A stretch of 64,000 nucleotides of DNA, from the NCBI RefSeq assembly GCF_000334915.1, contig NZ_AMSF01000016.1, positions 124,001-188,000 on the forward strand, in the 5' to 3' direction. Origin of the DNA: Dyella ginsengisoli LA-4. Lineage in GTDB: Bacteria; Pseudomonadota; Gammaproteobacteria; Xanthomonadales; Rhodanobacteraceae. The number at the start of each line of letters is the position of its first letter. The first letter of the stretch is position 1. The notes beneath the pieces were generated by a model. The model made no database searches. It was not told the DNA's origin and worked only from the letters and a program-made list of their open reading frames with translations. Below are positions 1 through 8,180 of the stretch, in pieces. The translations under genes and the position numbers were made by a program.

Positions 1-91
1 CGCCGAAGCACCGCACATCGAAATGATTCAACCGGTGACAGGTGACCATGACCCTGCCAGCCGAAACCCGGAACATCGCCTGAGACCCACC

Positions 92-649
92 ATGTCCATC
101 GTCCTCACCCCGTTCGCCCGTGCCCGCCTGTTTCCCCGCGAATCCCGCCGCAACACCATCCAGGACTGCAGTGCCGAGGCCTTCGAGCGCCGTCTCAACG
201 ACGAAGCCCCACTGAAGGTGCTGGAGGGCTACGCGCCGTTCTGCCGCCTGCACGTGCACCGCAACTGGACCTCCACCCGCTGCATGGCGGTGCCAGTCAC
301 CGACGCCAACCGCCACCTGCTGCGCTCGGCCTACGAGTCCCGCACCAAGCAGGAACTGCCGGTGCTGGTGCGCTGGTTCGAAGGCGTCGAACCGCCGGTC
401 GCCCACTACCTGCTGCCGATTCTCTACAGCCGCGAGCAGCTGGCGAAGGAAGGCGAACCGATCGACGCCGACTGGGGCGTCGTCGGCTGTCTCTACACGA
501 TGGAGCCGGAGGAGATCCCGATGGTACCGATCACCATGCTGCGCAATGCGCTCGGCGTAGAGGAAGGCGGCTCCGGCGTGCCGCTGGACCGCGAGGCCTA
601 CCGGCGCGCGGCGGCGTTCTGGGACGCGCACGCGAACTGGCGCGGTTAG
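92..649 (+). CDS. DUF3228 family protein
   Basis: A 185-residue soluble protein with no signal peptide or membrane segment. Its N-terminus (MSIVLTPFARARLFPRES), the NTIQDCSAEAF stretch and the acidic MEPEEIPMVPITMLRNALG region match what I know of the DUF3228 family, which has no established function. The frame stays open upstream to the window edge and an ATG lies at position 23, but the family normally begins near SIVLTPFARARL, so I chose the ATG at 92; no strong ribosome binding site decides it. It stands alone, about 50 bases before the L,D-transpeptidase, in the same direction. Family assignment is from memory of the sequence pattern. Confidence 0.75.
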   Translation: MSIVLTPFARARLFPRESRRNTIQDCSAEAFERRLNDEAPLKVLEGYAPFCRLHVHRNWTSTRCMAVPVTDANRHLLRSAYESRTKQELPVLVRWFEGVEPPVAHYLLPILYSREQLAKEGEPIDADWGVVGCLYTMEPEEIPMVPITMLRNALGVEEGGSGVPLDREAYRRAAAFWDAHANWRG

Positions 650-700
650 TTTCCTCCCCACGGATACGCTGAGTCCGTTCCTCTACCCGGACCGAAAGCC

Positions 701-1183
701 ATGCATCCTGCCGTCGCCCTGCTGTTGTTGCTTGCAGCACTGCCCGCCTCGGGGAGCGAGATCGCCACGCGCGTCGTCCTGGTCAAGCACACACGAACGC
801 TCAGCCTGTATCGCGGCGATCACCTGCTTGGCAGTTACCGCGTCGCACTGGGCTTCGAGCCGGTCGGCACCAAGCAACAACAGGGCGATGGTCGAACGCC
901 CGAAGGGCGTTACCTGCTCGATCGGAAGAATCCTCACAGCGCCTTCTACAAGGCCATCCACGTGTCCTATCCGGACGCCGCGGATCGCGCGCGAGCACGC
1001 CGCCACGGCGTGGATCCCGGCGGCGACATCATGATCCACGGCCAGAAGAACCGCCTGGGCTGGGCTGCATCAATGACCCAACGCTTCGACTGGACCCGCG
1101 GCTGTATAGCCGTCAGCGATGCGGACATGGACAGGATCTGGTCGATGGTGCCGGCCGGCACGCCAATCCTGATCACGCCGTAG
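701..1183 (+). CDS. L,D-transpeptidase (YkuD domain), exported
   Basis: 160 residues. Residues 1-18 form a signal peptide (hydrophobic leucine/alanine run ending ALPASGS), so it acts in the periplasm. A YkuD domain fills the rest: HG at 113-114 and RGCIAV at 133-138, with Cys135 as the catalytic thiol. Such enzymes make 3-3 crosslinks in peptidoglycan or attach or trim proteins on it through an acyl-enzyme intermediate. It is short and has no LysM or other wall-binding domain, like the small YafK/ErfK-type members. It reads alone, 124 bases before the repair cassette. Which L,D-transpeptidase activity it has cannot be told from sequence. Confidence 0.9.
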   Translation: MHPAVALLLLLAALPASGSEIATRVVLVKHTRTLSLYRGDHLLGSYRVALGFEPVGTKQQQGDGRTPEGRYLLDRKNPHSAFYKAIHVSYPDAADRARARRHGVDPGGDIMIHGQKNRLGWAASMTQRFDWTRGCIAVSDADMDRIWSMVPAGTPILITP

Positions 1184-1242
1184 GTCGCGGCAAGCGGCCG
1201 GACGTGCAGGCGGCGGGAACCGGATTGTCCCATCACCCGTAC

Positions 1243-1262
1243 GCTTACGTGACTCAGTAAGC
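1243..1262. promoter_or_regulatory. Inverted repeat, possible operator before the repair cassette
   Basis: GCTTAC at 1243-1248 and GTAAGC at 1257-1262 are perfect 6-bp inverted arms around an 8-base spacer, 46 bases before the GTG of the exonuclease gene. The 124-base gap has no convincing -35/-10 pair. The spacing suits a dimeric regulator, but a chance repeat is possible. Confidence 0.3.
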
Positions 1263-1307
1263 CGATACGCGACAGAAGCGCGTGCGCGCCGATCAACAGA
1301 GGCCCTG

Positions 1308-2318
1308 GTGAGATCCGAAGAGCTCATACAACCTCGCCCCGAGGGGCCTTACTGCCCTGCGGGTGACTTTTACATCGATCCCCTGCGCCCCGTCGCGCGG
1401 GCCGTGGTCACGCACGCCCACGCCGACCACGCCCGCAGCGGCAGCGGTCACTACGACGTGGCGGCCGCCGGGCTGGGGCTGATGCGCGAGCGGCTGGGCC
1501 AGGACGCGGCGATCACCGCGCGCGGCTATGGCGAGGCCTTCCGCATGGGGCCGGTCACGGTGTCGCTGCACCCGGCCGGCCACGTGCTCGGTTCGGCCCA
1601 GGTGCGGATGGAGCTGGACGGCCGCGTGGTGGTGGTGTCCGGCGACTACAAGCGCGATCCGGACCCGACCTGCGCCCCCTTCGAACCGGTGCCGTGCGAC
1701 CTGTTCGTCACCGAGTGCACCTTCGGCCTGCCGGTGTACCGCTGGCCGCCGATGGAACGGGTCATCGACGACCTGCTGGCGTGGTGGGACGACTGCGCGC
1801 GCCGCGGCATGCCGGCCGTGCTGTTCTGCTACGCGCTGGGCAAGGCGCAGCGGATCCTCGCCGAATTGGCCGCACGCACCGGGCGCACCGTGCACCTGCA
1901 CGGCGCGATGCTGCGGCTGGTGGAGCAGTACCGCCAGGCCGGCGTGACGATGGTGCCGACCGTGCCGGTGAGCGAGTCCGCGCGCGGCCGCGACTTCGCC
2001 GGCGAACTGGTGCTGGCGCCGCCCTCGGCGGCCGGCTCGACCTGGATGAAGCGCTTCGGCAAGGCCTCGACCGGCTTCGCCTCGGGCTGGATGCAGATCC
2101 GAGGCAACCGCCACCGGCGTGGCTACGACCGCGGCTTCGTGGTGTCCGACCACGCCGACTGGCCGGGCCTGCTGGCCAGCGTGGCGCAGTCCGGCGCGCG
2201 GCAGGTGCGCGTGACCCACGGCGACAGCGATGCGCTGGTGCGCTACCTGCGCGAACAGGGCGTGGACGCCGCGCCGCTGCACCTGCCGCGCGAACGCGAT
2301 GCGGAGAGCGGCGGCTGA
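1308..2318 (+). CDS. Ligase-associated DNA exonuclease (MBL/beta-CASP fold)
   Basis: 336 residues, GTG start. A metallo-beta-lactamase fold is shown by HAHADH (His36, His38, Asp40, His41), and a beta-CASP-type region follows (HPAGHVLGSAQV, SGDYKRDPDPT, VTECTFGLPVY, SDHADWPGL). It resembles 3'-end processing nucleases, but the neighbours identify it as the Exo of the bacterial Lhr/MPE/Exo/Lig repair cluster, whose Pseudomonas putida member was shown to be a manganese-dependent DNA nuclease. It is the first of four genes; its stop overlaps the ligase start by one base (TGATG), so translation is probably coupled. No signal peptide; cytoplasmic. Confidence 0.93.
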   Translation: MRSEELIQPRPEGPYCPAGDFYIDPLRPVARAVVTHAHADHARSGSGHYDVAAAGLGLMRERLGQDAAITARGYGEAFRMGPVTVSLHPAGHVLGSAQVRMELDGRVVVVSGDYKRDPDPTCAPFEPVPCDLFVTECTFGLPVYRWPPMERVIDDLLAWWDDCARRGMPAVLFCYALGKAQRILAELAARTGRTVHLHGAMLRLVEQYRQAGVTMVPTVPVSESARGRDFAGELVLAPPSAAGSTWMKRFGKASTGFASGWMQIRGNRHRRGYDRGFVVSDHADWPGLLASVAQSGARQVRVTHGDSDALVRYLREQGVDAAPLHLPRERDAESGG

Positions 2319-3913
2319 TGCAGCGCTTCGCCGGACTCTACGCCGCGCTCGACGGCACCACCTCGACCCTCGCCAAACGGGAGGCGATCGCCGGCTACCT
2401 GCGCGATGCGCCCGCGGCCGACGCGGCCTGGGCGGTGCATGTGCTGGCCGGCGGCAAGCTGCGCCGGCTGGCGACCGCCACCGAGCTGCGCCGCGCGCTG
2501 GCCGAGGCCAGCAGCCTGCCCGACTGGCTGGTGGAGACCAGCCATCAGCAGGTGGGCGACCTTGCCGAGACCATCGCGCTGGTGCTGCCGCCGGGCGACG
2601 GCTCGCTGGACGACCGTCCCCTGCACGCATGGATGGAGCACGACCTGCCGGCGCTGGCGAAGCTCGACCCGGAGCGTCGCGTGGCCACCCTGCAGGCGTG
2701 GTGGTCCGCGCTGCCGCCGGGTCAGGTGTTCCTGCTCAACAAGCTGATCACCGGCGCGCTGCGCGTGGGCGTGTCGCAGCGACTGGTGGTGCAGGCGCTG
2801 TCGGCCTGGTGCGGTCAGCCCACCGACCTCATCGCGCACCGCCTCAGCGGCGAATGGCGCCCCACGCCCGCGGCCCTTGCGGCGCTGGCCGCACCGGCGC
2901 AGACCGACGAGCATCTCGCCGACCGGCCCTATCCGTTCTTCCTCGCCTCACCGCTGGAGGCCGACCCCGCCTCGCTGGGCGATCGTCACGACTGGCTCGC
3001 CGAGTGGAAATGGGACGGCATCCGCGCCCAGCTGATCCGCCGCGACGGCCGCTGCCGCCTGTGGTCGCGCGGCGAGGAGCGGCTCGACGGTCGCTTTCCC
3101 GAGATCGAACAGGCCGCCGCCGCGCTGGGCGGCGACGCCGTGCTCGACGGCGAGCTGCTGGCCTGGGATGCCGATGTCGACCGGCCGCAGCCGTTCCTCG
3201 CGCTGCAGAAACGCATCGGCAAGCGACTTCCCGGTCCGAAGCTGCTGGCGAACACGCCGGTGAGATTCATGGCGTACGACCTGCTCGAACACGCCGGCGC
3301 CGACCTGCGCGGGCAGCCGCTGGACGCACGACGCGCACGCCTCGCTGCACTGCTTGCCGGTGCCGATGCCCCGCTGATGCTCTCGCCCGCGCTGGACGCG
3401 CCGGACTGGCCCGCGCTCGCCGCGCTGCGCCAGCATTCGCGCGAGGCGCGCACCGAGGGCCTGATGCTCAAGCGCCGCGCCGCGCCCTACCGGGTCGGCC
3501 GCAAGCGCGGCGACTGGTGGAAATGGAAGATCGACCCGCACACGCTGGACGCCGTGCTGCTGTACGCCCAGCCCGGCCACGGCCGCCGCGCCGGCCTGTT
3601 CACCGACTACAGCTTCGGCGTGTGGGACGGCGACGAACTGGTCACCGTGGCCAAGGCCTATTCCGGCCTGGACGATGCCGAGATCGCGCGCCTCGACCGC
3701 TGGATCCGCGCCCACACCACCGAGCGCTTCGGCCCGGTGCGCGCGGTCGAGCCGCTGCAGGTGTTCGAGCTGGCTTTCGAGGCCGTGCAGCCCTCCGGCC
3801 GCCACAAGTCCGGCGTGGCGGTGCGCTTTCCGCGCATCGTGCGCTGGCGCACCGACAAGAAGCCCACCGATGCCGACCGCCTCGACGACCTCCGCCGCCT
3901 GGCGACGGGCTGA
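2318..3913 (+). CDS. ATP-dependent DNA ligase of the Lhr/Exo/MPE cassette
   Basis: 531 residues. An N-terminal ligase domain (about 1-200) is followed by the nucleotidyltransferase core with KWDG (Lys231 is the predicted adenylated lysine), LDGELLAWD (motif III), EGLMLKRR and WWKWK (motifs IV-V), then an OB-fold ending near GVAVRFPRIVRWR. This is a bacterial ATP-dependent ligase that seals nicks in duplex DNA, additional to the NAD-dependent LigA every bacterium carries. It overlaps the exonuclease by one base and the helicase by 44 bases, so the three are translated together. Expected job: sealing after nucleolytic processing during repair. The natural damage substrate of this pathway is not settled. 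Confidence 0.95.
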   Translation: MQRFAGLYAALDGTTSTLAKREAIAGYLRDAPAADAAWAVHVLAGGKLRRLATATELRRALAEASSLPDWLVETSHQQVGDLAETIALVLPPGDGSLDDRPLHAWMEHDLPALAKLDPERRVATLQAWWSALPPGQVFLLNKLITGALRVGVSQRLVVQALSAWCGQPTDLIAHRLSGEWRPTPAALAALAAPAQTDEHLADRPYPFFLASPLEADPASLGDRHDWLAEWKWDGIRAQLIRRDGRCRLWSRGEERLDGRFPEIEQAAAALGGDAVLDGELLAWDADVDRPQPFLALQKRIGKRLPGPKLLANTPVRFMAYDLLEHAGADLRGQPLDARRARLAALLAGADAPLMLSPALDAPDWPALAALRQHSREARTEGLMLKRRAAPYRVGRKRGDWWKWKIDPHTLDAVLLYAQPGHGRRAGLFTDYSFGVWDGDELVTVAKAYSGLDDAEIARLDRWIRAHTTERFGPVRAVEPLQVFELAFEAVQPSGRHKSGVAVRFPRIVRWRTDKKPTDADRLDDLRRLATG

Positions 3914-6317
3914 AGCGCGGCTGCGCGACTGGTTCGTCGCCACGCTCGGCCGCCGGCCGGCGCCGTTCCAGCGCGCCGCGTGGCAGGCCTGGGCGCAGGG
4001 CCACAGCGGACTGGTGCATGCTCCCACCGGCACGGGCAAGACGCTGGCCGCACTCGGCGGCCCGCTGATCGATGGCCTGCTCGAACCGGGCAGCGGGCTG
4101 CAACTGCTGTGGATCACCCCGCTACGCTCGCTGGCCGCCGACACCACCGTGCACCTCACCGCCGCGGTCGAGGGTCTGGGCCTGCCCTGGCGCGTCCTGC
4201 GCCGCACCGGCGACAGTTCCAGCGCCGAGCGCGTCCGCCTGCGCCGCGGCGCCTGCGAGCTGCTGGTCACCACGCCGGAGAGCCTGGCCCTGCTGCTCTC
4301 CTACCCGGACGCGGCGGCGCGCTTCGCGCAGCTGCGCGGCGTGGTGGTAGACGAGTGGCACGAACTGATCGGCAACAAGCGCGGCACCCTGCTGCAGCTG
4401 GGCCTGGCGCGCCTGCGCACGCTGCGTCCGACGCTGCGCCTGTGGGGGCTGTCGGCCACGCTGGGCAACCTCGACGAGGCGCTGCACGCGCTGGCCGGCG
4501 ATGGCGTGCTGATCGGCACCCAGGCGCGCAAGCCGCTGCGCATCGACACCGCCCTGCCGGAACCGGGCGAACGTTTCCCGTGGGCCGGGCACCTGGGCCT
4601 GAGCCAGCTCGGTCGCGTGGCGCAGGCAGTACGCGAGGCGCGCAGTGCACTGGTGTTCGCCAACACCCGCGCCCAGGCCGAGCTGTGGCACGAGGCGATC
4701 GCCGCCGTGTGGCCGGACGACCCGGCGACGCTAGCACTGCACCACGGCTCGATCGCCCCGGCGCTGCGCCGCGCCGTGGAGGACGACCTGCGCGAGGGGC
4801 GCCTGCGCTGCGTGGTGGCCACCTCCAGCCTCGACCTGGGGGTGGACTTTCCGGCGGTGGAACGCGTGGTGCAGATCGGCAGCCCGAAGGGCGTGGCGCG
4901 GCTGCTGCAACGCGCCGGCCGCAGCGGACACGCGCCCGGTGCGCCGTCGCGGGTGCTGTGCGTGCCCACCCACCTGCTGGAGCTGGCCGAGATTGCCGCC
5001 GCGCGACGCGCGCTCGCCGCCGGTCGGCTGGAACCGCGCCACCCGCCGCGCGGCGGCCTCGACGTGCTGGCCCAGCACCTGCTCACCCTCGCGCTGGGCG
5101 GCGGCTTCTGCCCCGACGACGCCTACGCCGAGGTCTGCCGCACCCGCGCCTACGCACAGCTGCCGCGCGCGCAGTTCGATGCCGTGCTCGACTACCTCGA
5201 ACACGGCGGCAGCGCGCTGGCCGGCTATCCGGAATACCGCAAGCTGGTGCGCGACGCCGACGGCACGTGCCGGGTGGAGAGCGCGCAGGTGGCGCGCCGC
5301 CACCGTTTCTCCATCGGCACCATCACCGCCGACGGCAGCCTGCACGTGCGCTACCTCAAGGGCGCGCGACTGGGTTCGGTCGAGGAGAGCTTCATCGCCC
5401 GGCTGCGTCCGGGCGACCGCTTCCTGTTCGCCGGCCGCCACCTGGAACTGGTGCGCGTGCGCGACATGACCGCCTGGGTGCGCCAGGCCACGGCACGGCG
5501 CGGCGGCGTGCCGCGCTGGGCCGGCGGACGGCTGCCGCTGTCCGGCGAGCTGGCCGACGCGATGCGCGCGGTACTCGCCGACGGCAACGGCCGCGAGCCC
5601 GAGCTGGATGCACTGGAGCCGTTGCGGGCGATCCAGCGCAGCCAGTCGCACCTGCCTGGCACCAGCGAGCTGCTGGTCGAACGCACCCGCACGCGCGAGG
5701 GAGAGCACCTGTTCGTCTACCCGTTCGCCGGACGCCTCGCGCACGAAGGGCTGGCCGCGGTGCTGGCCTATCGGCTGGCCGCGCTCGCACGCGCCGACTA
5801 CGGCTACGCGGTCAACGACTACGGGCTGGTGGTCACTGCACACGCGCTGCCGTCGCTGGACGAGGCCGCGCTGCGCCGGCTGCTGCATCCGTGGGGGCTG
5901 CGCCGGGACATCCGCGCCAGCGTCAATCTCGCCGAGCTGGCGAAGCGCCAGTTCCGCGAGGTGGCTCGGGTGGCCGGACTGGTGTTCAACGGCTACCCCG
6001 GGCGCGACAAGACCCTGCGCCAGCTGCAGGTCTCCAGCGGCCTGCTGTTCGACGTGCTGTCGCGGCACGACCCAGCGCATCCGCTGCTGTGGCAGGCCGA
6101 GCGCGACGTGCTCGACCAGGCGCTGGAATACCGCCGGCTGCGCGCGGCGCTGCTGCAGGCGGCGCGCGGACCGCTGCGCCTGTGCGACACGGAACGGCTG
6201 ACGCCGATGGCGTTCCCGCTGTGGGCCGAACGGATCCGCGGCGGCGTGCACGCGGACGACTGGAAAAGCCGCGTCGAGCGCATGGCGGCGCGGCTGGAAA
6301 AGGCGGCCGGCCGATGA
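3870..6317 (+). CDS. Ligase-associated DEXH-box helicase (Lhr-Core type)
   Basis: 815 residues from the ATG at 3870, which lies inside the ligase gene. Superfamily 2 helicase motifs are in order: GTGKT (54-58), DEWH (161-164, DEXH box), SAT (195-197) and QRAGRSGH (347-354). The Lhr-specific winged-helix and beta-barrel region follows, with no large C-terminal extension, as in Lhr-Core proteins (about 800-850 residues). Lhr enzymes are ATP-driven 3'-to-5' translocases that unwind RNA:DNA hybrids and duplex DNA. The 44-base overlap with the ligase and the ATGA overlap with the phosphoesterase indicate one translationally coupled operon. The start was chosen for length and position; no RBS is clear. 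Confidence 0.94.
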   Translation: MPTASTTSAAWRRAEARLRDWFVATLGRRPAPFQRAAWQAWAQGHSGLVHAPTGTGKTLAALGGPLIDGLLEPGSGLQLLWITPLRSLAADTTVHLTAAVEGLGLPWRVLRRTGDSSSAERVRLRRGACELLVTTPESLALLLSYPDAAARFAQLRGVVVDEWHELIGNKRGTLLQLGLARLRTLRPTLRLWGLSATLGNLDEALHALAGDGVLIGTQARKPLRIDTALPEPGERFPWAGHLGLSQLGRVAQAVREARSALVFANTRAQAELWHEAIAAVWPDDPATLALHHGSIAPALRRAVEDDLREGRLRCVVATSSLDLGVDFPAVERVVQIGSPKGVARLLQRAGRSGHAPGAPSRVLCVPTHLLELAEIAAARRALAAGRLEPRHPPRGGLDVLAQHLLTLALGGGFCPDDAYAEVCRTRAYAQLPRAQFDAVLDYLEHGGSALAGYPEYRKLVRDADGTCRVESAQVARRHRFSIGTITADGSLHVRYLKGARLGSVEESFIARLRPGDRFLFAGRHLELVRVRDMTAWVRQATARRGGVPRWAGGRLPLSGELADAMRAVLADGNGREPELDALEPLRAIQRSQSHLPGTSELLVERTRTREGEHLFVYPFAGRLAHEGLAAVLAYRLAALARADYGYAVNDYGLVVTAHALPSLDEAALRRLLHPWGLRRDIRASVNLAELAKRQFREVARVAGLVFNGYPGRDKTLRQLQVSSGLLFDVLSRHDPAHPLLWQAERDVLDQALEYRRLRAALLQAARGPLRLCDTERLTPMAFPLWAERIRGGVHADDWKSRVERMAARLEKAAGR

Positions 6318-6973
6318 TCGAGCACGCGATCGAGGTCGCCGGCGAGTCGCTGCTGCTGCACGCCGAACGCGCGCTCTGGTGGCCGGCGCGGCGCTGGCTG
6401 CTGGTCGCCGATGTGCATTTCGGCAAGGGCGCGGTGCTGCGCCGTGCCGGCGTCGCGGTCCCCACCGGGCAGACCGTCGACGACCTCGCCCGGCTCGACG
6501 CGCTGATCGACCACTATCGCCCGACGCGCCTGCTGGTGCTGGGTGACCTCGTGCACGGACGCACTCCGCCTGATTCGCCATGGCAGACCACCGTGCGCGA
6601 CTGGCGCCGGCGGCACGACGAGGTCGAGATGGCGCTGGTGGCCGGCAACCATGACCGGCACGCCGACCCGCATGCGCTCGGCTTCACCGTGCTGGGCGAG
6701 CACCTCGAGGAGGGTCCGTTCGCCTTCTGCCACGAACCGGAGGCGCGGCCCGGCCGTTACGTCGTGGCCGGCCACGTCCATCCGGCGGTGCGCGTGCGCG
6801 ACGGCTGGCGCAGCCATCGCCTGCCGGCCTTCCGCTTCGGGGCTGCGGTGGCGATGCTGCCGGCCTTCGGCGCGCTCACCGGCCTGCACGACACGCCGGT
6901 GGCGCGCGGCGAACGCGTGGTGGCGGTCACGCCGTCCGGCCTGCTGCCGCTGCCGCCCTCGCATAGGCGCTGA
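6314..6973 (+). CDS. Ligase-associated metallophosphoesterase (MPE)
   Basis: 219 residues, calcineurin-like metallophosphoesterase. The two-metal site is visible in order: ADVHFGKG (Asp33, His35), LGDLVHG (Asp78, His81), GNHDRH (111-116) and GHVHP. In the characterised P. putida cluster the MPE partner is a DNA endonuclease/phosphodiesterase acting next to Lhr, Exo and ligase. The ATG overlaps the helicase stop by four bases (ATGA), completing a cassette of two nucleases, a helicase and a ligase. Related enzymes such as YpeB/PdeM-like proteins exist, but the context makes the cassette role most likely. A terminator hairpin follows within 20 bases. Confidence 0.93.
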   Translation: MIEHAIEVAGESLLLHAERALWWPARRWLLVADVHFGKGAVLRRAGVAVPTGQTVDDLARLDALIDHYRPTRLLVLGDLVHGRTPPDSPWQTTVRDWRRRHDEVEMALVAGNHDRHADPHALGFTVLGEHLEEGPFAFCHEPEARPGRYVVAGHVHPAVRVRDGWRSHRLPAFRFGAAVAMLPAFGALTGLHDTPVARGERVVAVTPSGLLPLPPSHRR

Positions 6974-6984
6974 GAGGCGTGCAC

Positions 6985-7011
6985 AAAAAAACCCCGCGCC
7001 GGAGCGCGGGG
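6985..7011 (-). terminator. Intrinsic terminator of the cold shock gene
   Basis: CCCCGCGC (6992-6999) pairs with GCGCGGGG (7004-7011) around a 4-base loop. On the minus strand it is followed by seven T residues, the form expected for a gene ending at 7043. The same hairpin lies just after the metallophosphoesterase on the plus strand, where the following T tract is poor. Confidence 0.88.
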
Positions 7012-7042
7012 TTCTACTTGCGAAACTGCCTGGACCGAGCGA

Positions 7043-7252
7043 TCAGGCCGTGGCGAGCTCGACGCCCGAAGCCTGGGCACCCTTCGGGCCCGTGGTGACT
7101 TCGAACTTCACGCGCTGGCCTTCCTGCAGGCTGCGAAAGCCCTTGGCGTTGATTGCAGAAAAGTGGACGAAAACGTCCTCCCCACCGTCCTCGGGCGCGA
7201 TGAAACCGAAACCCTTGGCGTCGTTGAACCACTTGACCGTACCGAAACGCAT
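7043..7252 (-). CDS. cspA: Cold shock domain protein (Csp)
   Basis: 69 residues, a single OB-fold cold shock domain. Both RNA-binding motifs are intact: GFGFIAP (RNP1) and DVFVHFSAI (RNP2), with the usual [11 protein letters not shown] opening. Csp proteins bind single-stranded RNA and DNA and act as RNA chaperones. The gene is monocistronic, with a putative promoter about 90 bases upstream, a long leader and a strong terminator. Bacteria carry several paralogues and some are not cold-induced, so cspA here means family, not proven regulation. Confidence 0.95.
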   Translation of the reverse strand: MRFGTVKWFNDAKGFGFIAPEDGGEDVFVHFSAINAKGFRSLQEGQRVKFEVTTGPKGAQASGVELATA

Positions 7253-7342
7253 TGCGGCAACCTCTGAAGCTTAAGGATGGATGCACCAAGGTGTCGCGTT
7301 GAACCCTTGATCCCCTTGGTCCGCCGCCCCTGGCACCTCCGA

Positions 7343-7372
7343 AGTATCAGCATGTTTGTGGGTCGAGCGCAA
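7343..7372 (-). promoter_or_regulatory. Putative promoter of the cold shock gene
   Basis: On the minus strand, TTGCGC (7367-7372) and GATACT (7343-7348) are 18 bases apart. This would give a leader of about 85 bases before the ATG at 7252, in keeping with the long 5' leaders of csp genes. The match is moderate. Confidence 0.4.
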
Positions 7373-7413
7373 CATCCTGAACAGGTTCCCCTGCCAGGCC
7401 TTTTTCCGGGCTG

Positions 7414-8157
7414 CTAGCCAGCCAGCATCGCGGCGAGGATCTTCGGCACCTCGGCGGTCGCCGCCGCCAGGTGGGCGAAGATCTCCTCGATGCTGATCTC
7501 CTCCTCGTCGCCGCAGCCGGCGGCGAAGTTGGCCACCAGCGCGAGGCAGGCGTATTCCAGCTCCAGCTCGCGGGCCAGCGCGGCTTCGGGCATGCCGGTC
7601 ATGCCGACCAGGTCGCAGCCATCGCGCTTCATGCGGGCGATCTCGGCGCGGGTCTCCAGCCGCGGCCCCTGCGTGGCGCCGTAGCAGCCGCCGTCGATCG
7701 CCGGCACGCCGGCACGCGCGGCCGCGGCCAACAAGTCGCGCCGCAGCGACGCCGTGTAGGGCTCGCTGAAGTCGATGTGCTTCACCTCGGCCCCTTCCAC
7801 GTCGCAGAAGCTGGTGAACCGGCCATGGGTGTAGTCGATGATCTGTTCCGGCACCACGATCACCCGCGGCCCCATGTCGTCGCGGATGCCGCCGACGGCG
7901 TTGACGCCGACCACCCGGCGCGCGCCGAGCTGGTGCAGCGCCCACAGGTTGGCACGGTAGTTCACCCGGTGCGGCGGCAGGCTGTGGCTCTCGCCGTGGC
8001 GGGCCAGGAAAGCCAGGCGCCGGCCGGCGAAGTCGCCGGTAACCACGTCACCCGAGGCGGGGCCGTAGGGGGTATCGACGGATTGCCGCCGGGTGTTTTC
8101 CAGCCCCGGGAAGTTGTACAGGCCACTGCCGCCGATGACGGCCAGATCGATGCTCAC
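7414..8157 (-). CDS. mtnP: S-methyl-5'-thioinosine/thioadenosine phosphorylase
   Basis: 247 residues, PNP/MTAP family: GGSGLYNFPG phosphate loop at 9-18, RHGESHSLPPHRVNYRAN at 53-70, GATQGPRLET near 160, GMTGMPEA at 185-192. These enzymes split 5'-methylthio-nucleosides with phosphate to give a free base and methylthioribose 1-phosphate, salvaging the by-product of polyamine synthesis. The base-recognition segment reads VANFAAG with Asn210, where adenine-specific MTAPs carry Asp, which favours a 6-oxopurine (methylthioinosine), as in the Pseudomonas enzyme. Downstream hpt would reuse the released hypoxanthine. Substrate preference is inference from one residue plus context. Confidence 0.88.
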   Translation of the reverse strand: MSIDLAVIGGSGLYNFPGLENTRRQSVDTPYGPASGDVVTGDFAGRRLAFLARHGESHSLPPHRVNYRANLWALHQLGARRVVGVNAVGGIRDDMGPRVIVVPEQIIDYTHGRFTSFCDVEGAEVKHIDFSEPYTASLRRDLLAAAARAGVPAIDGGCYGATQGPRLETRAEIARMKRDGCDLVGMTGMPEAALARELELEYACLALVANFAAGCGDEEEISIEEIFAHLAAATAEVPKILAAMLAG

Positions 8158-8180
8158 GATGTCGTTTCCGGTTGAATGAT

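Noticed and set aside
1-91. Possible tail of an upstream gene or an earlier start at position 23 for the DUF3228 gene
   Set aside because: The frame is open to the edge, but the family start is at 92 and no recognisable coding sequence can be assigned to the first 91 bases.
4731-6581. A 616-residue minus-strand frame opposite the Lhr-type helicase
   Set aside because: Composition typical of the antisense of GC-rich genes and no domain; the plus-strand helicase is certain.
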